Position numbers and translations under genes: made by a program. The notes beneath the pieces were generated by a model. The model had not been told where the DNA came from. It made no database searches and saw nothing but the letters and a program-made list of their open reading frames with translations. Shown in pieces: positions 59,112 through 64,000 of a stretch of DNA of 64,000 bases. The first letter of the stretch is position 1, and the number at the start of each line of letters is the position of its first letter. The stretch is taken from contig NC_085141.1 of NCBI RefSeq assembly GCF_024139115.2, positions 135,221,822-135,285,821 on the forward strand. The letters run 5' to 3'. The DNA is from Armigeres subalbatus. Its lineage: Eukaryota > Arthropoda > Insecta > Diptera > Culicidae.

Positions 59112-59643
59112 TATGGAATATCATACAAACAACTTGTTTAACTCACGCAAGGCCCTTAACAATAAAATCAGCATCAAACTGCGATTCTTGAAAAAAAAAA
59201 AACACGGGAATTTTTTTTTGTTTACTATATGTGAAAATTGTGAAATGTTTGAAATGTCATAACTTTTTTGTTTATTAGTTTACCATCACCAAATTTTTAT
59301 GGTAGATAGCTAATATAATGGACCGTTTTCCCTAAAAAAATTACGTTCGAAAAAAGATAGGGTTTTGAGATATTTAAGTTTTTGTGACAAAAATGATATT
59401 TTTAAAGGCAAAAAAATTTTTTTTTTTACTGTGCACATTTTCTTAAGAATCACCATTTTGTTTTCTAACTTTTCTTGAAAAATCATAACAATCGAACATT
59501 CCGTTTTTGCTGTGCAGCTTTTTAAATATTTTTGAACCATTTTCACATACACCCTTTTGAAAAGTTAGTCGTGACTCAATATGAAGATTTGATATCGAAA
59601 AATGACGATTTAGATGAAATTGAAAAACTGTGCAAAGTTTCAA
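59112..59643 (-). repeat. Right terminal inverted repeat
   Basis: Inverse of 55678-56195 with a few substitutions and small length changes in A/T runs. The ORFs at 59310-59552 and 59443-59643 mirror those of the left arm and are not genes. Confidence 0.85.
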
Positions 59644-59954
59644 CTCAATAGAAAATCATGAATTAAAAATTTTCTTAAATTTTGATGCTGTTGCTTGGAA
59701 TCGCTCAGCTTAAAAGAGCCATCGATTAACTTTAACAATTTGATAACGTAACTACAAAGTACACTAATATTTGCATTGAAAATTTGATAACCTAGATTAG
59801 AACTAGTGCCCTAAAAGCGGCCTGGTCCGAAGCTAAGCAACGGGCCATAAACCGATCGTTATACTCATAAAAGGGAGGTTGTTGAGGATCATCATCAGGA
59901 ACTTATTTTGCACTTGTTAGATTTTCAGAGGATGAATTTTAGCGCAACTCACCC

Positions 59955-60060
59955 AGACCGACATGCCGTATTTGATCACAGGGAGCATGGTTTGATTGTT
60001 GATAACTAGCTTATTTTTCAGGAACAATGACGACCTCGTGGTCTGCTAACTTGATCGACT
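59955..60060 (-). pseudogene. Jockey-like LINE fragment
   Basis: ACATGCCGTATTTGATCACAGG, GTTTG-TTGTTGATAACTAGC and TTATTTTTCAGGAACAATG align with 30308-30376 in the 30.3 kb Jockey-like fragment (the LKNKFAVYKQIILPVIKYGM region on the minus strand). Only about 100 bp remain. Confidence 0.5.
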
Positions 60061-60235
60061 GGCATTGGGCGGCTCGTATCTCGATGACTGGCCGAGAATA
60101 ACTTCGTTGTCTGCGTTGGTGATATCGAAAGGGCTAGGCATTATCGGTGGAGGAAGGAAGCTGGAGACATCAAATATTCCTTCTTCCTCTAATATTGCAA
60201 ACAATTCTTCTCCTAACGAACTGAGTAATCACATC

Positions 60236-60312
60236 CTTCGGTGCGGTTTGATCTCACTAAACCAGTACGCTAGACAGGTGCTTTCTCTACTAAGCTACGA
60301 AGGACCTCCTCC
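60236..60312 (-). repeat. Degenerate copy of the tRNA-like repeat
   Basis: CAGTACGCTAGACAGGTGCTTT and CTAAGCTACGAAGGACCTCC closely follow the antisense of the tRNA-like sequence at 18328-18400, but the T arm is lost. It overlaps an unrecognised 116-codon plus ORF (60065-60415) that I do not call as a gene. Confidence 0.5.
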
Positions 60313-60665
60313 ATCGTCCTCTGCAGCTCAGAAGGCTACTGATGAGATCAAATTTCCAACACCAGGCACAAATAATCAGTTCGAATTGATCCGTGATGAA
60401 TACGAGCAAATCTGATCTACTTCTACTCCAGCTGATTAGATTTATGCGAAAAAGCAAAGTGTTACAAAGTATACGAGCCAACAGCGTTTGGACTGCCCTT
60501 CTTTGCCAGCCACCGGGTACTTAGTTTTCACAGACTCTCTCAGTCTCCCGTTCAAAAAGCACGATAGCCTCTTACATTACTCTGCGATCTACACCAAAGA
60601 TGTCGATGCTATCCGCAAAACCAAGAAGAAAAGAGCAACATTTTCACATATACAGAATTGAAGTA

Positions 60666-60780
60666 CAGTAATGTTTTGCTAATTGGAGTATGAGCTTGCT
60701 CCAACTAGCGAATGCATTGGTGCGTTTTGACAAGCGTCAATGTTGTTTACTTTTTGCAAAGAACCAAAGAAAATTTTACG
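60666..60780. mobile_element. Partial copy of the 7.8 kb MITE
   Basis: CAGTAATGTTTTGCTAATTGG at the end and TTTTGACAAGCGTCAATGTTG, TTTACTTTTTGC, GCGCC inside are the inverse of the right half of 7805-8093. The other half is absent. Confidence 0.6.
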
Positions 60781-61445
60781 CGCCTGACCAAGCTGGAAAC
60801 ACGTTATTCGACGTATTAAACTTCATGATTCTGCAAAACAAGTTCAAAGAAATGTGTTCTGAGGATATTTGGTCCATCTGATTGCATTCCGAAAAGCTCT
60901 GGAATGCTGGTTCCCTGGGGTAAGTGGCCACAGTTTGATCAATTACGAAACCTGTCTTGCGACGTATCATACTTTTTGATTTTGCAAAACAAGCTCAGCG
61001 GAATGTGTTCGGAGGGTATATGGTCATTTTGGTCACATTTCGGACGCCCTGGAATGTTGGTACCCTGGGGGAGAGGGGCACCTTTTTGAACAATACTGAA
61101 ATCTGGCCTGCGTATCGAACTTCATGATTTTGTAAATGAACTCCAAGGTAATGTGTTCACAGAGCATTTGGTTCATCTGGTTACACTCCGAAACACCCTG
61201 GAATGGTTCAGCTCAGGAAATCATGAACTTTGATACGTCGCAAGTCAGGTTTCAGTAATGATCAAAAAGTGGCCACTTCCCCCAGGAAACCAACATTCTA
61301 GGGCCTCCCGGAATGTGACCAGATGGACCAAACATCCTCAGAACACATTTCCATGAACTTGTTTTACAAAATCATGAAGTTTGACACGTCGAAAGACGTG
61401 TTTCCGGCTTGATCAGGCAGTGACCATTTTTCCGGACCAGGAAGT
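60781..61445. repeat. ~150 bp units, three direct then two inverted
   Basis: Units with GGAAACACGT, TTCATGATTTTGCAAAACAAG, GGAATGTGTTC, GGTCATTTTGG and CCCTGGAATG occur three times forward (60785-61205), then the inverse (AATCATGAACTTTGATACG, AAGTGGCCACTTCCCCCAGG, CATTCTAGGGC, GAACACATTTCC) follows twice to about 61445. The switch is near 61205-61225. Confidence 0.7.
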
Positions 61446-62883
61446 TACCCCAGTACTCCCATCAATATCTCCGGAACCATGTCCATTTTCAAAACGATGT
61501 TCCTAGAGCAATGGGAATTTTGTGATCGATTGCAGGAAACAGAACCAAATTCCGATGCAAGACTGCTGAGAACCATCATTTTGAAAATTTAGTTTTACGT
61601 GAAATTGGGGGCCAGGTAAGTAAGTGTTAATGTAAAATGATTTCAAACGTACTTCCGATAGCAGGGACATCACCGGAAGATTATGATATGTCTTAACTAG
61701 TCGGCACCATGCACAATTACGCATTACTCGACATAGCAACGACAGAAGCTTCGAAATGGAGCACGAGGCTGGCTGGAAAACTGCATGTGCTCTCGCTGAC
61801 GGTCTTACTGAGAAAAAGAACGAACCAATGCGGCAATTTTCGCCTCCGTTACATTTTAACAAGCCAAAGTTTCTAACTGAGATAAAATCTAAGTAGGATG
61901 TACGAGACGAGCCAGCCTTGGGCTTAAAGTATCGCTAATAAAGACAAAAATAGTAGGATGTGGAGGAAATGGGAGAATAAATCGATTTTGAATATTTTAT
62001 AATAATTTAGGCGTTTTCAAAGTTTTGTCTCTTGGTCAAATCGGCTCAGACTTTTGCTACTATATATTATTCTTCATAATACAGAAAGATTATGCGAAAA
62101 TAAATATTGTACTGTGATATCATGATATCCGACCACAGTGCGATTGGCGTCCCAAAAATGAGAGATCTGAAATTTGACTTCACATTCGATTTTGCTCCAA
62201 ACCACACGAAGCGTACGTCCATCATAGATATAGGTAGGTGACGCTTATCAAAACACCCAATTTAGTGAACAATCGTTGCTCATTGTACTCTTAGTCGATT
62301 AGCTCATGACTATTATGTGACACCGATCCGTTGACATCGCTCAGGATGGAGATCTTTCAAGTCGGCCCATTGCACCACCGGGGGTGTATAGGACCCATAA
62401 AATATCTTTAGACACGAACAGTAACATTGATTACTTTTTTAAGGCATACGTCTGTGCCTCCACAACTTTCACAGTGATATTAAATTTAAATACATAACTG
62501 AGTAACGTTAGAGAAGAACGAAATGCGAGGATGAGGAATGTGCAAAATTATCAATTATTGAATCCTATAGATCGGTCATAGTGATTTAGGCGCAGGCAAT
62601 TCCAATTGGAATATGAGACACGGAAAGCTTTATTCCAAGTGCACAAGCTTTTGAAGCTTTTATGCATAACTATAATCTGGCTTTATGCTACGACATGAAG
62701 CTTTTCTCACTTCTCACTTACCGTATCCTATCTATAATTATCAATTTTCTCACGTTCTTCTTTTGGCAAGGCAGTCAAAATTGACAGTGCCGCTATTCTC
62801 ATTACTCATTCATAGTCCGTGCAGAATAGGCGTACGTTCCATTCTTCACGTGGAGAAAATAATTCTAGAAAAAATAACTAAAG
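61446..62883. other. Upstream region of the kinase gene
   Basis: No coding sequence was recognised. It should contain the promoter and 5' UTR of the uridine-cytidine kinase. No convincing TATA box or initiator could be fixed from the sequence alone. An ORF on the minus strand (61503-61862) has no known domain. Confidence 0.4.
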
Positions 62884-63000
62884 ATGGAACAAAACAGTCC
62901 CAGTGAAGTGAAATCGAACGGTATTAAAGGCACCGGGTCCGATAATGGATTGAAGACTCCATTTCTGATCGGGGTGGCCGGTGGAACCGCCAGTGGAAAG
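62884..63000 (+). CDS. UCK: Uridine-cytidine kinase, coding exon 1
   Basis: ATG at 62884 sits in a good context (AAAGATGG). The 39 codons read MEQNSPSEVKSNGIK, then TPFLIGVAGGTASGK, ending at a GTACGC donor. GGTASGK is the first part of the P-loop (Walker A), completed by the Ser-Thr at the start of exon 2. Uridine-cytidine kinase phosphorylates uridine and cytidine to UMP and CMP with ATP in the cytosol, the first step of pyrimidine salvage. The N-terminus is about as long as in vertebrate UCK1/2. Confidence 0.93.
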
Positions 63001-63239
63001 GTACGCATCACTCTTCTAGTTATGAATCAAATATCGCGAACTCGGGAAGCATATGCTATATAACTTTCTACTGGTATTTACATCCTCACGAATCAGTGCA
63101 AATCTGAAAAAATGGCCTTGAAAATCTTTTGTGTATGCCAATGGGCGACCAAAATAAAACCCCGATTTAGGATGTACGACGATCGATTTTCGTGTTTGAT
63201 TGAAATTAATTCTCGTTATGTTCGATACTGTCGTTTTAG

Positions 63240-63305
63240 TCTACGGTATGTAAGCGGATTATGGAGCAACTGGGCCAAGCCGATATGGACCACGCACAGA
63301 GACAA
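63240..63305 (+). CDS. UCK: Uridine-cytidine kinase, coding exon 2 (66 bp)
   Basis: A 22-codon exon between TTTTAG and [26 protein letters not shown] plus RQ. It completes the P-loop and forms the first helix after it. Phase 0 on both sides, so it joins exons 1 and 3 in frame. It is too short to be picked up as an ORF and was found by matching the missing family block. Confidence 0.92.
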
Positions 63306-63455
63306 GTGAGTAGAATGCTTGATTGGATATCATCTCGTTTTACGTAATGCTATTTGCATAGGACCATTGTTGATATACATCGTGCCAATTCCTGTGTCAG
63401 AGAAATGACGCAGTTTGTTTATAAATATTCTAATCGTTTTTTGTATTTTTTGCAG

Positions 63456-63792
63456 GTTGTATCGATCAGTCAGGACAGCTTCTATCGCGAATTGACGCCT
63501 GCTGAAAAGCTGCGTGCTGATAAGGGGCTATTTAACTTCGATCACCCGGATGCTTTCAATGAAGAACTGATGTTGAAAACACTTCAGGACGTACTGCAAG
63601 GCAAAAAAGTGGAGATCAATGAATACGATTACCGCAGCAATTCGTTGCATCCAGAGAAGAAACTGACGATCTACCCGGCAGATGTGGTACTATTTGAGGG
63701 AATTTTAGTGTTTTACTTCCCTGCCATCAGGGATTTGTTTCACATGAAGCTGTTCGTGGACACGGATTCGGATACGAGACTGGCCAGAAGAG
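63456..63792 (+). CDS. UCK: Uridine-cytidine kinase, coding exon 3
   Basis: Starts after TTTTTTGCAG with [18 protein letters not shown] (the DSFY block), then [31 protein letters not shown] (uridine/cytidine site region), [15 protein letters not shown] (Walker B-like FEG) and [13 protein letters not shown], ending one base into a codon at a GTGAGG donor. Length is 112 codons plus one base. The remaining C-terminal exons, with the lid arginines and the rest of the domain, lie beyond the right edge. No defect is visible. Confidence 0.94.
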
Positions 63793-64000
63793 GTGAGGAT
63801 AATTTAATTTTATGGTTCGTGCCATGGTGATAAGAAACATGGACACGATCATTAACAAATGGATTCACACGTTGTTTGCAAAAAGAATAATCGCTTCAGA
63901 GAAGAGTTCGTCTATTACGGTATGGGCAACAAAAGGTTGTTCTCAAGCAGGAATCCTTTCACCATTACTGTGGTCCTTGATAGTAGATAATAGAGATGGG

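Larger units (their letters stand above)
55656..59707 (+). mobile_element. Sola-like DNA transposon with ~520 bp TIRs
   Basis: Inverted arms at 55678-56195 and 59112-59643 align almost throughout, from TGAAACTCTGCACAG inward to ATTTTATTGTTAAGGG. A weaker outer match (TGAGCGA at 55656-55662, inverse at 59701-59707) makes the true end uncertain, and no target duplication was confirmed. Between the arms is one decayed transposase gene. The right part carries a nested hAT-like MITE. Confidence 0.75.

Noticed and set aside
55607..59643. Small ORFs in the transposon arms (55607-55789, 59443-59643, 59310-59552)
   Set aside because: They are mirror images produced by the terminal inverted repeats, with no independent evidence.
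60065..60415. 116-codon plus ORF as a gene
   Set aside because: It overlaps a degenerate tRNA-like repeat copy and shows no known domain.

Overview
This is a gene-poor, repeat-dominated stretch of an insect nuclear genome, most likely from a culicine mosquito of the Aedes type. The basis is two copies of a tRNA-derived SINE that I recognise as Feilai-like, RTE- and Jockey-clade LINE fragments, many MITEs with TA or 7-8 bp target duplications, and spliceosomal introns in the two recognisable host genes. The species is inference. No virus, CRISPR array or bacterial operon is visible.

Host genes. Only two could be supported. At 33026-33451 are the last two exons of a papain-family (C1A) cysteine protease; its active-site cysteine exon is not visible upstream. 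At the right edge (62884-63792) are the first three coding exons of a uridine-cytidine kinase, running off the window after 63792.

Layout. 1-4.5 kb: no gene seen. 4.5-11.5 kb: MITEs, including a Tc1-type element nested in a second element, a hAT-like element with an 8 bp duplication, and a 762 bp foldback. 11.5-22.5 kb: degenerate GAATTC-rich satellite broken by a tRNA-like inverted repeat (18.25-18.56 kb), a SINE (19.7 kb), a ~55-60 bp tandem array and a pair of inverted TTTGGCATAATGG arrays. 22.5-26.6 kb: no gene seen. 26.6-30.2 kb: a large 24 bp minisatellite. 30.3-31.3 kb: a deleted Jockey-like LINE. 33.0-33.5 kb: protease exons. 34.5-38.0 kb: more degenerate satellite and a second Feilai-like SINE. 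38.9-41.4 kb: a MITE and a TA-flanked 1.94 kb element carrying an RTE tail, GA/CT-rich arrays and a perfect palindrome, inserted in a hairpin repeat. 44.5-47.2 kb: a convergent pair, an unrecognised broken gene (+) interrupted by a SINE and a Tc1/mariner-superfamily transposase (-) interrupted by a MITE. 47.4-49.5 kb: tandem and foldback repeats. 49.5-55.1 kb: one RTE-like LINE (-) split by at least four later insertions, including a 5'-truncated Jockey. 55.66-59.7 kb: a Sola-like DNA transposon with ~520 bp inverted repeats and a decayed transposase, itself hit by a hAT-like MITE. 60-61.5 kb: repeat fragments and a head-to-head tandem array. 62.9 kb to end: the kinase.

The transposon genes are almost all broken by stops, frameshifts or insertions. 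The main value of the window is as a readable insertion history: several insertions can be excised at their target duplications and the interrupted reading frame or repeat resumes.
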